A stretch of DNA of 64,000 nt from Smallanthus sonchifolius. Taxonomy: Eukaryota; Streptophyta; Magnoliopsida; Asterales; Asteraceae. The notes under the pieces were generated by a model that saw only the letters and a program-made list of their open reading frames with translations, was not told the DNA's origin and made no database searches. Made by a program: the position numbers and the translations under genes. The DNA is taken from positions 82,194,849 to 82,258,848 of the forward strand of contig CM042029.1 of the NCBI GenBank assembly GCA_023525975.1. Reading direction: 5' to 3'. This document shows positions 35,101 to 47,500 of the stretch, in pieces (position 1 is the first letter of the stretch; the number at the start of each line of letters is the position of its first letter).

Positions 35101-35360
35101 AAGTCTAACCAAAAAAGTTATTTTATTTAAAAATGTGTAGATTGGGCAACGGTGAGACGTGCGGTTCGTCTACAAATGGACTATTCACGTGTGCCGTGTG
35201 TCAAGCTGACCTAGCTGCAAGTGAAGGTATATCGGTTCACGCTGGCTCCATCTTCTCCACGAGCTCAAAACCATGGCAAGGTCCTTTTCTCTGTGCTGGT
35301 TGTCGTGATAAAAAAGATGCGATGGAAGGAAAACGACCTAGTGGCATTAAAGTAATTTAA
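32134..35360 (+). CDS. Protein phosphatase 2C (PP2C15/At1g68410-like)
   Basis: Eight exons: 32134-32334, 33147-33318, 33395-33548, 33637-33700, 33782-33889, 34238-34363, 34645-34883, 35141-35360. All introns are GT-AG and all joins keep frame, giving 427 residues. PP2Cs are metal-dependent Ser/Thr phosphatases. Metal-binding motifs are visible: IFDGHNGDAAA (exon 2), ASVGDSR and LTVDHR (exon 3), ASDGIWDAL (exon 6), DDTTCIVVD (exon 7). The first acidic motif reads GEDYFMM rather than the usual ED.F. After the phosphatase core comes a basic Ser-rich stretch and a Cys-rich tail (TCAVCQADL ... LCAGCRDKK, exon 8) resembling a zinc-binding knuckle; this tail is a feature of the clade with At1g09160, At1g47380 and At1g68410. 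Introns 1 and 7 carry SINEs. No sign of damage. Confidence 0.92.
32806..33002 (+). mobile_element. tRNA-derived SINE in PP2C intron 1
   Basis: Box A-like GTGTGCAGTGGTAAAC and box B GGTTCGAATCC about 45 bases later. The 15-base target duplication TTAAATCTAGAAAAG is perfect on both sides (32791-32805, 33003-33017). Ends in GGTTATCAAAAA. 197 bp. Confidence 0.9.
34945..35057 (+). mobile_element. Deleted SINE copy in PP2C intron 7
   Basis: Shares CTGATTCCCCTCTAG, AGAGGTCTC and the 3' part (TTTTCATGGTTA) with the SINE in intron 1, but lacks the head and the box B region and is diverged. Same orientation. Confidence 0.7.
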
Positions 35361-38300
35361 TCCTTGGATCAGTCCAATTTTGGATCTGAAAATTCTTTGG
35401 TTTTTTCATTCATTCATGACTAAAATGTCATGATAATGCAGGAATAGTAGCTATGTATGTATTCACAGTATACTTAATATTTCTTTTTGTTATTTCTTGT
35501 CTTAAAGTACTTAGGAAACCTTTATACAAATAAATACATAATGTTTGATAGGCTTGTATTCCGGTATTCGTGATTGGACCTTGTTCAAATAATTGGTAGT
35601 TATATTCGACTGTTAATCGAGTAGAGATGACAATGGTAAAGGTTTGGGATGGGTTTTGGTGTTTCTAGTTTCGTCCCAAGTGTGAAAACGCATTGCAAAT
35701 GTTGGGTCCTAAATTACTTGAGGTTTGCGGGGTTTTTAAGGATATCTTATCTCTTTTGTAATCCTAGGTGATTTGAATTTTACCCGTTACTTGAAACCTG
35801 ATCTTAAACTAGTTCTAAAAATCACCTCAAAATACCAAAAAACATAAAGTACAATTCTATCAATTTTATATATTTTTAATAATTTCAAGTTTGTAGCAAT
35901 GTTAATATGATGAATATCACATGCATTATGCATATGATGATAAAAAGTCTAAAATATCAAAGTATAAAGTGATGATACCGATAAGATTTGAAAAAAGTAT
36001 AAACCAAAATGAGACAACTAGTGCAGTGTGAAGAGATATGTGACTGGGTGGAGAGTACTCTAGTTTGACCATGTAAAGGAAAGGATTAATAGTTGGTTAC
36101 AAAAGGTATATGTTGTCTAAGCACACCTGACATTTGCATGTTCACCATTTGAAGATGGCAAAGGTGACATCAAGAATATACTTCATCATCGGTTTTGGGT
36201 AACCGGATCATGACATGTAATATCATTCGAGGACCTGAACCCACAAAAAGTTTATAATTAATCTCATACGTAGTTTCAACCCTGAGAAATTGGTACGGTC
36301 CAATTCCAGAGTTGCGAGTCTAAGGTTTCCTCCGCAGAGTTTGAAATTTATTTATTTATTTATTTTATCATCCCATCACCAATTGAATATTGTTAAATTG
36401 GTGTCATTACTCAATGGTGTCTCTTCGCCAAGTTAAGTAATTGAAATGTTACAAAACTTTTTATTAGGAATTATAACTTTTCAATAAACTTTGTAACTTT
36501 TAACTCGATTTTCTTATTAAACTGTTATTGATTTTAATCGACACATGTTACAGATCTTTGAACAAACACAAACGTTTATATGTAACAAACTGAATTCAAA
36601 TATTGAAAATTTTGCTATTTAAGAACTTGGCTTAAATTGATTGTCAACCGTTGTTCATATGTCCTTAGTTTCCATCATAATGGTAGCAAGAATGAAGGTT
36701 GTGTGAGTATGGTCTTGCATAAAACCAAAACCAAAACCAAACTGAAAAGTTCAAAGTTTATGTATTGGAAGTTGTTTTGTTAATATGGTTATTGCACAAT
36801 AAAATATAATTTCAACATTTTTGCACTTACAGCCAACAAATATAACTTTAAGTCATGTTTTGAACTTGTAAAGTAATGAGTTAGTCGAAATTTTCTGTTT
36901 CACCGAGTAAACCACTTAATGCTTACTTTTTAAAAAACACATGTGTCTACATTAGATTAGATAGAGTCGATTTCAATAATTCGGTTTATTTTATTGAGCA
37001 AACTGTTGGTTATTTTAATGTCATCAATGTCACTTTAGTATAATTGGAATTACTTAAGGCAACGTGAATTTATAATATATGTCAATACAGGTTAAGAGGA
37101 ATCGAGTACCCATTTGTTCGAAGCTATTGTAATTTCATACACCAACAAACCCAGGGGTTCAAGGACATAGCACCCCTTTACTGGGGGTTTGGGGGCATCG
37201 CTCCATGTGAGGTCTAAGTGGAAAAGTCCTCGGTGAATGGCAACCACTGTAGAATTTTTTTTGTTACTTTAGTGAAACGTTAATAAAAGTTGCTTCGAAT
37301 TTCTATGATTGTTAGAAAGTTGCATGAAAAATGAGTCGTCAGTGCAAACTAGAGTAAGTGGCAACTTGGTCATCAATGGTAACCGGTCGTCAACAGTATG
37401 TTACCGTTGATCAACACTAACTAGAATCAGTAGCAACTCCACCTTCCTAAGTAACTACGAGCAATAGCAACTGTAAATGAGTTATTGCTGACAATCAATG
37501 ATGAAGTTCTTGGGTTTTACTATTGATGTAAGAGAGAATTTTGGACAGTTATAACTACTAACTTACACACTATTTCACAAAAAGTTGTGTTATTTCAATG
37601 TAAACGTTGTGATGGTTCCTTACATATAAAGGGGGAATCTTTGGTCTGTTTCAAACACATGAATTAGAACTTTGTTTTTCACATGGCGATAGAATTTAGG
37701 TAACAAGTGTTTTAATTGATGTACACACATTGCGAAAGCACATGGCGAGACACATAATATTAATTCCAATTGTAACCCCACCAACGAAGAAAGCTGCCCA
37801 TCATTAAAAACCAAACACCATAAATTATGCACCTACGTATATTTGCTACTCATGTGGCCGTTGGTTGGTTTTAGGATGGGCTCGACGTGTCCCTCTCACT
37901 CCATCTTCTCAAACAATATCAAATGTTCATAACATATATTTTAACAAAAAAGTATGAATGTGGTTTTACGTTGAATTGGTTTCGGTTTTCATGATGGGTT
38001 TTATTCAGTTTCGGTTTTTCGATTTTATCATTTAGGTTTGAAATATTTGAGAAAAAACAAAATGTCCAAATGACGAATTTGTGTTTAAAACTATGGACTT
38101 AAACTTTTTTTAAATTAATGTTTAATTGATTATTATTTAATGTATAATATTTCGGCTACACCATTTATTCATTTCTTATAAAAATACTTGATATTCAAAG
38201 TTAAAAATTTTAATCCATAAATCCAGTAACAAATATAAATGTTAGCATACTCTTAATATAAATATGCATGATACTTAAAACTTTACGAATACAATAGTGA

Positions 38301-39790
38301 AAACATACAAACACACAACACAATATAATGTTATTAGCTTGAGTCGGTTTTTTCGATTAATTCGGTTTTGATTCAGTTTTTTCTCACTCCCAAATTATGA
38401 TGTTGAAATTTTTTTATGAGGAATTTAAGCCATGTTTAATTACTAATGAGTCACTTTCTACTTTTCTGGTAGCATTCTAAAGTTAAGATAAAATGTTAGC
38501 AAAATCACACAATTTTTAGTTAACAAAAAAATACGTACCTGGTGTTTGACTTAGATTTCGCATTGATTTGTTGGTCAGAAGGTGTTGTAAATCCGATTGG
38601 ATTTAATTTCTTCCCCACAATCTCTTAAATCATATCACATTGAACCAACTGCTCCTGCTCCTTTCGTTTTCTTTGATACTGTTTGTCCGTAAGGTTCCTT
38701 AAACCTTTGATACATGTAATATTTTATATTAAATTATAAAAAGGTTATGCATTTAGGTTTGGTTTGATAAATATTTTTTTTATTAAAGCTTGTATATACC
38801 TACTTTTTAATTTTAGTTTTGATATCTCGATGAATATTTTGACAATATTATGATTTAATGATTTATATTTTATAGTGTTAGTTGTTAATCTCTAATTTGT
38901 TAATTATTAGTTCTTTGTGAGCAATTTTACAAATCAAGACTAATTTGTTACTCTCTACTTTGTTAATGATTATTTCTAATTTAATTGATTGATAATGTGA
39001 TTTTTTGAAGTGACTCTATACATTGATTAAGTACATATTATTTAGTACTTTAGTTTATTAAAAAACCAAAAAAGTCTGATGTAAATTCGTTTTTACCTGC
39101 TATCTAACCCATTCATATTATCCTGATGTATCGTGTAAAATTTTATACTGGATCCACCATTTTCCACTGAGGTTCAATGGCTTTAGGTCACGACTTTAAA
39201 CTCAAAATCCAGCTTGACTTGCCCGTCACTCGAACCACAACTTATTTATTTTAACTTGTATAAACTTGATTGTGGTTTCATTCCTAGTAACTTCTCATTT
39301 TGTTTTTCAAAAGCTCACATAAACTAACAAAACCTTTAGCTTTTACATTGGGTTGATTGAAGGGTCAAAAAGCTCTAATTTAAACCATGGTTTCAAATTT
39401 TCTATACATATATGCAACAAACCCAATATATGCCAAAAGCAAAAAAAAACTGGTGAAAGCTTAGTGACGAAGAAGAGTCATAGAGAAGCTTGTTTTTCTT
39501 CATAGATGGAAAACGACTTACGATTTGCAGATTTCAAGAAAGCCGTTTGGATACGGAGACAAGATTTCATTCAATGAAAGGAAAATAAAAAAAGGTAAAG
39601 AAAAGAAAGATTGTTTCAAAGATTCAATACAACTTATATTTAAATGGATAAAATATAGGTTTCTTGTTGATAGATATAATTTCTAGTGACAATGGACAAA
39701 TACGAAATTTGTTTTTGAAGCTAATTACCGTTAAGATTAGATTTTTTTATGGTTAAGATTGATACAAGATCGTAAATAATTAAGAGGAAA
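35361..39790. other. Gene-free intergenic DNA
   Basis: AT-rich. The start holds the 3' UTR of the PP2C gene. Around 37150-37210 there is a GGGGTTCAAGGACATAGCAC / GGGGGTTTGGGGGCATCGC phrase common in plant repeats. No ORF worth annotating. Confidence 0.4.
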
Positions 39791-39799
39791 AAAATGGTT

Positions 39800-40340
39800 G
39801 AAAGTAGGCCTGGGAAACAGGACGGGTTCAGGTCAGAATGGGTTCGGATCAATACGGGTTAGGAGCAAAATGACTTCGGATCAAAACGGGTTTGGAGCAA
39901 AATTAGTCCGGGTCAAAACGGGTTTGACCAATACGATGGGAGTTGTTTGGGGGAGGGGGGGGGGGGGCACCGCCATCCCCCCCCCAACCACCCCCACCCA
40001 ACCTGCCCACCCCACAGTGCCGCCACCGCACGCCCCCACCCCCACCCGCCGCCACCATCCGATCGCCGCCACCTGCCACACCCACCCCACCCCCTGCCAC
40101 ACCCCACCACAGCCCGATCGCCGCCACTACCTCCGCCACCAACCCCACCCCCACCCGTCACACCCCACCACGCCGTCACCGCCCAATCGCCGCCACCACC
40201 GTCGCCACCCACCCCACCCCACCCCACCCACCTTACCACGCCGCCACCATCTGTCGCTGCCACCTACCCCACCCCGCCCACAAGGGGTTTGGGTGGGCGA
40301 GTTGGGGGGCAGGAGTGGGGGGGGGGGGATTTGCCTCACA
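39800..40340. repeat. GGGTT-word repeats and extremely C-rich block
   Basis: 39810-39940 is an irregular array of GGGTTCGGATCAAAACGGGTT-like words. 39940-40330 is strongly strand-biased: C-rich with CCACC and CGCCGCCACC words, bounded by G runs at about 39953-39967 and 40316-40328. ORFs in all frames are low-complexity and not credible. It resembles the cargo of the MITE at 3092-3898 in its reverse strand. Confidence 0.6.
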
Positions 40341-40343
40341 GGT

Positions 40344-41177
40344 AGGGCTGGCATAACTGGCTAGACACGACACTATTACCTGACGTGCTCGACACACGTC
40401 ACGATAACTAATCGTGTCATTTTTTCCAGACACTAACAGGAACTTGTTTCTTAACAGGTTACAAGATACGACATGTTTAGAAAGTTGTTTAGAAGTTGAC
40501 CCTTGTTTGTTAACATGATACCCGAATTAGAGTCGTGAACACAACAAACACCTACATAACAATGGTCTAGATAAAACCAGAAAAACGTAAATCAACTTAG
40601 ATCATTAGGGCACAAAAAAATCAAAACATACAAATTACCATGATCAGATCCAGAGGAAAAGGAGACGATGAAATTTGTAATCAAATCAAAGGAGGTTGAT
40701 CGGATCTGAAGTTACGGGCAAGTGGAGAGGACGGAATATAAGGACGGAGAATAGGCAGTTAGAGTGCGAAGATGGTTGTTTACGACGAGCTTGGCAGCCA
40801 TGGTGTCTGTTGTGTTGTTCGAATATGGAGGATGAAGACGTTACACACATAGTAGGAGTAGCATATCAATACGCAGATCGGAGGGATGGATATTTGAGTT
40901 ATCTTGAGGGAATGACCGAATGACAGAGAGGTAGGCAGGCAACTGGTCAATGGCCTTCTATGGTTTATTTTTTTAAACCTCAAAATAAGTAAATATTCTT
41001 AAAACAATATTGAAAATATAAGCAGGCTTGTTATCGTATCTAAACAAGTTATGACATGTTAAGACATGATTTTAACTATGTCGACCAGTTTAAGATACGA
41101 AACCTGTTAATCTCAAACCCAAACCTGTTTAATTCCGTGTCGTGTTAACAATTCAGTGTCAGAAATTGTCAGACCCA
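40344..41177. mobile_element. Probable hAT non-autonomous element
   Basis: Left end TAGGGCTGGCATAACTGGC and right side GTGTCGTGTTAACAATTC ... AGACCCA are roughly inverted. CTCACAGG precedes the left end and CTCACAGT follows a few bases after the right, which may be an 8-bp duplication with one change. The middle (40620-40930) is a moderately GC-rich piece that may be captured host DNA of unknown origin. Confidence 0.5.
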
Positions 41178-43400
41178 CTGACACTCACAGTTGCACCCTT
41201 CACACCCAAAATGGGTGGTTTGACGGTTAGTGTGAGCTCACTACACATATCCTTAAGAAAAAGAAAATTATTATTTATGGAAACGAGCTATATGTATAAG
41301 ATTTGAAATTATTATATTATGATATCATATGATAAAATGCGAGCACTTTCTTTATACATGCATTTAATATCTTGTGTGTAAAATGTATTTTCTTGAAAAC
41401 CAGAGTATATTTCAATGACGATTATGACGTAGGATCTCATATTTTTGTCCGATCAATAATCATGTATTGTTTATGCAATGTATCTTTTAGTTTTTTATAT
41501 GTTCTTTGACAACGTAATGATATATACGTCTAAAAGTATGTCTATCTACTTAATGTTTGATACATGTTTTCTTTTGTTATAATCTCTGATTTTTACACAT
41601 GTTTAAATATTCTTGTTATGCGTATATTTATATATAAGTTTTGGATATATAAATACCGCATTTGTCAAATTCGTTTATATGTATCATAATACCAACGGTG
41701 CCATCTTCATAAGAGAGACATAATAAATCTAATATGTTTGAGATAGCTAAAGTTCAATATAGAATTATTTTAATTTATTTGAGATAGAATTTGGAATTAA
41801 ATGTTTAATAATAGATTTTATTCCACATAAAGTTATAGTGCTTTTGTTTATTGACTTCTTAGATTCATTGGAACTGATCAAAGCATCCACAATAGCAAGC
41901 TTTGAGTCTATTTTGTAGCTTGATGTAATGTTTGAATCTGGTTTTACTTATTGGGTATGTATTATGGAGACGTGGGTATGGAGACGTGGGTTGGGTATAA
42001 GGGTGTTCAAAAATATTTGAATTCGAATATTAGAACGAACCTGAAATTTCAAATATGAATCATCCAAAGTTTCAGATGTCTGTATTTTTTATTCGGATAA
42101 TGATTTTAAAAAATACGGATACGGATATGTCAATATATATTTTTATAAAATACATTCATATATATTTTTGAAATTTTTTTATAAAATGTATCTTTTATAA
42201 AAATTCAAATATTTTTTTAAATGTATTCTATTTAATTTTATATAAAATATAGTTCGGCTATTGAAATCAACTATCCAATTTTTTTTAATATTCTGAGATT
42301 CGGATATATTCAATTTTTTAGATATTCGATTTTAAAACCCTAGTCGGATGACCTTTATGGGGCTAGGGGTTTTTGCTTTTCTTTTGTTTTCTTTCATGTA
42401 TTAGAGAGATGGGTGGGTCTACCAACATAACTAGAACTGCTTGATTGGTTATGGCTTCTTCCATAACAATAATCATAACTGATTGGTTGGTTATGACAGG
42501 GTCGGTTAATCATCGGTTTCAGTTAATTAACCAATATAAATAGCTTGGGTTTTTAAAACAAAAATTAAACTAATGAATTTTTGTTGGGCCGTGTTTGGAC
42601 ATATATATGCACATACATATTGATTTTTGTAACCAAGTACAAATAAACAATAGTTTAAAAATATTTAAATCTTCAAAATACTAACATGAGTATTAGCTTT
42701 AACTCTTTTTGAATTCTTAAATTTGTATATACCATGATTGAACATAAATTTTGTATCGAAAACAAAGTGAAAACTAGACATTAACCTATTATACAAATCT
42801 ATATATTATTAAAAAGTTAAAACAATAACTTGTACGAATCAGAGATACAAAAATAAAAATATTATATAAATCTATACCTAATAAAAGGGTTATGTCGGTT
42901 ATGGTTTGTTTATCGGTTAAAATCGGTTCGGTTATGTCAGTCATCGGTTAAAATCGATTCAATTACATCCATTATGGTTTATTTATCGATTATGACTATT
43001 AATTTTCTTATGTCAAAAAGTTTATAAAAAGTAAAGATATATCATTACCTCATCTATTATTTAAAGGGTGCTACTAGCAAGACACGGGAATTACTAAGGG
43101 CACCGGGCCTTATACGTTTCGTATAGGCCAATACGCATTGTATAGGCTCTTCACAATTTCCAAGACCGACAATATCGTATGCCTAGCCATCTCAACCCCT
43201 ATACATATCGTAAAGGTCAATACGATGCAGTATAGGGTACGAGCTACCTTCTACAGGTAGTAAATCATTACATCACTATACGTTACATATAGCACTATAC
43301 AAAAAAAAAATAAATAAAGATGTATCATTAGCCATCCATTACTTGAAAGATGTATACAAAAAAATAATAAAGATATATCATTATTGAAAGATGATTTATG
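41178..43400. other. Intergenic DNA with weak repeat traces
   Basis: About 41190-41252 resembles, in reverse, the Harbinger terminus at 29578. About 42000-42345 looks like an eroded hAT MITE (GGGTGTTCAAAAATATTTG ... AAAACCCTAG). 42890-43000 has repeated ATCGGTTAAAATCG words. No gene. Confidence 0.4.
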
Positions 43401-43421
43401 CACATCAATTTCATTAGTGAT

Positions 43422-43664
43422 GCAAATGAGGCCTGATTTTTAGGTTAATGCATCAGGGTTTTATCTATGTTGATCCAGGGTTCAAGCCTCGGCTCTCCCT
43501 CAAGCCCGGAAGGGGCCGTATTGGGTGGATTTTTCCTTGGATGCTCTCCAACTCTGACGCCAAGTGGGCCCGGTTAAGACAACGTATTGACCGGAGTTGG
43601 ACGATGCTCTCCCATGTGACGGGAGGGTGCGACGTCACAACATTCAATGTTAGCTATTAAAAAA
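43422..43664 (+). mobile_element. SINE with 15-bp target duplication
   Basis: 243 bp, box B-like GGGTTCAAGCC at about 43480, ending TTAGCTATTAAAAAA. AATTTCATTAGTGAT flanks it on both sides (43407-43421, 43665-43679). The GC-rich body stands out from AT-rich surroundings. The ORFs in it are not genes. Confidence 0.85.
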
Positions 43665-44097
43665 AATTTCATTAGTGATATCTCTTCTGATGTCCCATCA
43701 AATCATCATGTTCTTTATACTAGTATGCTTTTTTTTTCCCAAAATGGGAATTTTGTTTAGTCTTCATATTTTTTTTTATTATTATTATTTCATGATTTAT
43801 GTAAATCAACCTTGGATATCTTAATCAAACGGTACATAATTTATGAAATATATTTCATACCGTTGTATGTTCCTTTTAAAAGTATGGCATCAAATTAAAA
43901 CTTCAACCCAAAATACAATGCCTCACCAAGACACCAACAACCAACATGACATCTACGTATTAAAATATGCAATCTCATACAAGTTATCACTTTAAAATCA
44001 TTAGAGAATATATCGATTTAAAGCCCTTCAAACTCAATTTTTTATATAACTTGTATCAAACAAAAGTAGTAAAACATATGTTTTTGAAGTATAAATC

Positions 44098-44290
44098 GTA
44101 AGAGTTAACTACACGGATAGTCCTTGTAGTATGTTCAAATTTTAGATTTAGTCCTTAAGTTTAAGAAAATTATACTGTCAATCACAAATTATACGTAAAC
44201 ATAACGTTTTGGTCACTGAAGTGGATGACAATTTACTTTTCTATTAAATATTTTTAAAATGTTCAAAGTGCCCTTAGTTTAAGTTTTTTT
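44098..44290. mobile_element. Half copy of foldback family
   Basis: GAGTTAACTACACGGATAGT and the following text match the left arm of the foldback element at 5349-5770. The other arm is missing. Confidence 0.6.
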
Positions 44291-44535
44291 TAAATAGGTA
44301 TAAAAAAGTGGTGGTGTCGTCTGATAATTAAGGGTATACATATACGTTTTTTTAATTTCTATTTTTTTAATTTTTTTGATATTCTATTTTCTTCTCAATT
44401 AAATTATGCAACACATAAAAGTTACATCATTCATATTTTATCTATGTATATAATCCAAAACATTTGTGAACCAATTAAAAGGAACATAAACAGTCCCAAG
44501 GTGACAAGTACCACAACCACATCACCGTCGTAACA

Positions 44536-47500
44536 ATGGCGGCACCACCACCACCGCCGCTACATTCCACCCTCCTCCTCTTCCTCCACCTCTCTCTCCT
44601 CCACGCCTACACCCACCCAGACCTCGCCCCATTACTCTCTTTCAAATCATCCTCCGACACCTCCAACAAACTCTCCTCCTGGACAAAGTCATCGGACCCA
44701 TGCCACCGCGCCGCCAATTTCCACGGCGTCTCATGCCTGCACAACCGAGTCACCGGACTCGTTCTTGAAGGACTCAACCTATACGGCCGATTCGACTCAC
44801 TCACCTCACTCGTTAAACTCCGTGTCCTCTCTTTAAAACATAACAACCTCACCGGCCCTATCCCTGATTTCTCCAATCTCACATCTCTTAAACTTGTGTT
44901 TCTTTCGTATAACCAAATCTCAGGCGACTTCCCGCCGGCATTTCCCTCGTTATTCCGTCTCGATCTCGCGTACAACAACATCTCCGGCAAAGTTCCGGTC
45001 ACCATGAACCGGTTGACTCGGTTGTTGACTTTACGTCTAGAGAATAATCACATTTCAGGTTCTATCGGATTCTTAAACTTACCGAATTTGCAGGATTTTA
45101 ATATTTCGACGAACAATGTTTCCGGCGAAATTCCGGTGAGTCTGTCTAAATTTCCGATATCCGTATTCTCGAATAATTCGGTGTTATGCGGGTTGCCGCT
45201 TCTGGAATGCACCTTACCGGAGATTCCTTCTCCGGTTGTGTCATCTTCTTCGACGTCACTCCCGTCGACGGCGAACCTTCCGGCGAAAAAACCAGGAAAA
45301 AACCATGGCGGTGGCAAAATTAGTACGCTCGCAATCGCAGCGATTATAATCGGAGATGTGTTTGTGTTGGCATTGGTTTCGTTGCTTCTGTACTGTTATT
45401 TCTCCGGCGAGTCGGTTACCGGGAAAGATGTGTTGAAATCGGAGAAATCGGTGTATCCGAGTTCGACGGCGAGTTCGTTTGAGAATGGTAGAATGGTCTT
45501 TTTCGAGGGGACTCGGAGGTTTGAGCTGGAGGATTTGTTGAGGGCGTCGGCGGAGATGTTGGGGAAAGGTTGGTTGGGAACGGCGTATAAGGCGTTGTTG
45601 GATGATGGTAATGTGGTGGCGGTGAAGCGGCTGAAGGAGGTGGCGGTTGGTGGTAAGAGGGAGTTTGAACAATTGATGGAGGTTCTAGGGCGGTTACGGC
45701 ATCCGAATGTCGTTAGTTTGAAGGCTTATTATTTTGCGAAAGATGAGAAGTTGCTTGTATATGAGTACATGACTAACGGCAACCTGTTCTGGCTTCTTCA
45801 CGGTAAGTTAACTCTGACCGTTATTAAACAGTTAAATAATCAGCTTATGTTATGCATAACAGCTATATAAAATATAAAGATATTTATACAGGATTTTTAG
45901 TTATTTATTTAAAATCAATACTATACCAGATAGTGATTTCAGAACCAGACCGTCTGGTCGGACCGATAATCAATACATAAACAGCCTGGTTGTGTGTAAT
46001 TGAACTGTTTTTATTTAACACGGACAGACGGTCGCACCGGATTTCAAAAAAATTAATTTTTGTTTGTTTTTTTTCGTTTCAAAGATTAATTTATTTCAAA
46101 TTGAAATATGTAATTTTGTAAGTTTAAAGTAGGATATATACAATTGCTCCTTTATTTATTTAAATGTCATTAAAATTACAAAATACAAATTAAAATGAAA
46201 ACTAACAAATATTTTGTATTTCGTTGTTTTAGTTTTTATATTATTTTACAAAGTCATCCAGTTATTAAATCCGATTCGACCAGCGAACCTCTAATACAAC
46301 CGGTTTATTGTCCAATCCAATTTTGAATATATTGATACCGGATGAATCTTTATTTCTTTGGGTTATATAATATGATAACAATAAATAAATTATTGGAACG
46401 CGTATCTTTTTAAACAATGCAATTTGCATAAATGCAGAAGAATATTAAGATATACTTTTTGAAATGAAAGTGATTTTGATGATGGTGATTTTTATTTTGT
46501 TGTTTATCAAACAATTTGTAATATTTTTGTTAATATTTAAAATGTTTGCGTTGAATTAAAGCTTAGGACCAAAAAACAGGACAATATTTAAGGTAAAAAA
46601 AAAGTAAAAGAACATAAGGGTCAGAAGTAGTTAAGTAAAGTAGGTTGTGAAATTAATGAACATTATAAATTAATTTTTATTCAAATATAACTTAAAGTAT
46701 ATTTAAATAATATTAAATTTAATGCGTCACTTTTTTTTTTATAGGTAACTTTCATTTTTTAAGTGGCAGTTACATCTCCAAATCGGAGATCCGTACCCCT
46801 CAACCTGACCACTACGTTGTCTGAACCGGGCCCGCGGGTTCAGAACGAGAGGCATAGGCTATCATCGGAAAACCATGGAGCCTGCTGCCAGTTATCTAAT
46901 GTTTTCAAGTTAGGTCCAAATTTATCATCTTACCAGGCTGCAAACTCTATGTTTTATTGTTTGTTCTATGATCCAAGCCCACCATCTTCGTGCTAGGGGT
47001 GTATAAAAAAACCGGTTTAGATTTTTTAACCGGTCTAAACCGGCAAACCGGTTTTAGGAAAACCGGTTTAAGGCTAACCGGTTCGGGTTACCTAATAACC
47101 GCCGGTTTGTAACCGGTTTAATACAATCAGGAGAGGATCGGGTTGAGGACCGGTTTGACCAAACCGGTTCGGGAAACCGGTTTTTAAACCGGTTTGTCAT
47201 TTTTTCACCCATCAATCAATATAAATAGATGGGGGGTGTTTAAGGTTAATCACACCTCTATCTAAATCAATATAAAGTAGAACCGGTTTGGTCAATAAAC
47301 GTTTTGTAATTATTAAGGCAACTAATTCCGTCATGCATGCAAAGTCAAAGATTGCCTCAATCCTTATTTTGGTCAATGTAATTCATTGGGCAATTCGTAT
47401 TCACTTTCTATAGAACTCACTATAATTCTCTCAGTACATTTATGTAGCAATCTCCTATATATGTATGTAAGATGGAGGCTAATTCATAGGAGAGATTACA

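Noticed and set aside
39798..40433. Six overlapping ORFs on both strands rich in Pro, His, Gly and Trp
   Set aside because: They arise from one strand-biased C-rich repeat block; composition alone keeps all frames open.
40696..40923. 75-codon ORF as a host gene
   Set aside because: Lies inside a probable hAT element; no recognised domain. May be captured DNA but cannot be supported.
43448..43660. ORFs in a GC-rich 240-bp block
   Set aside because: The block is a SINE with a 15-bp target duplication.
46763..46996. ORF in the receptor-kinase intron
   Set aside because: 77 codons, no motif, adjacent to a MITE; kept only as an unidentified GC-richer fragment.
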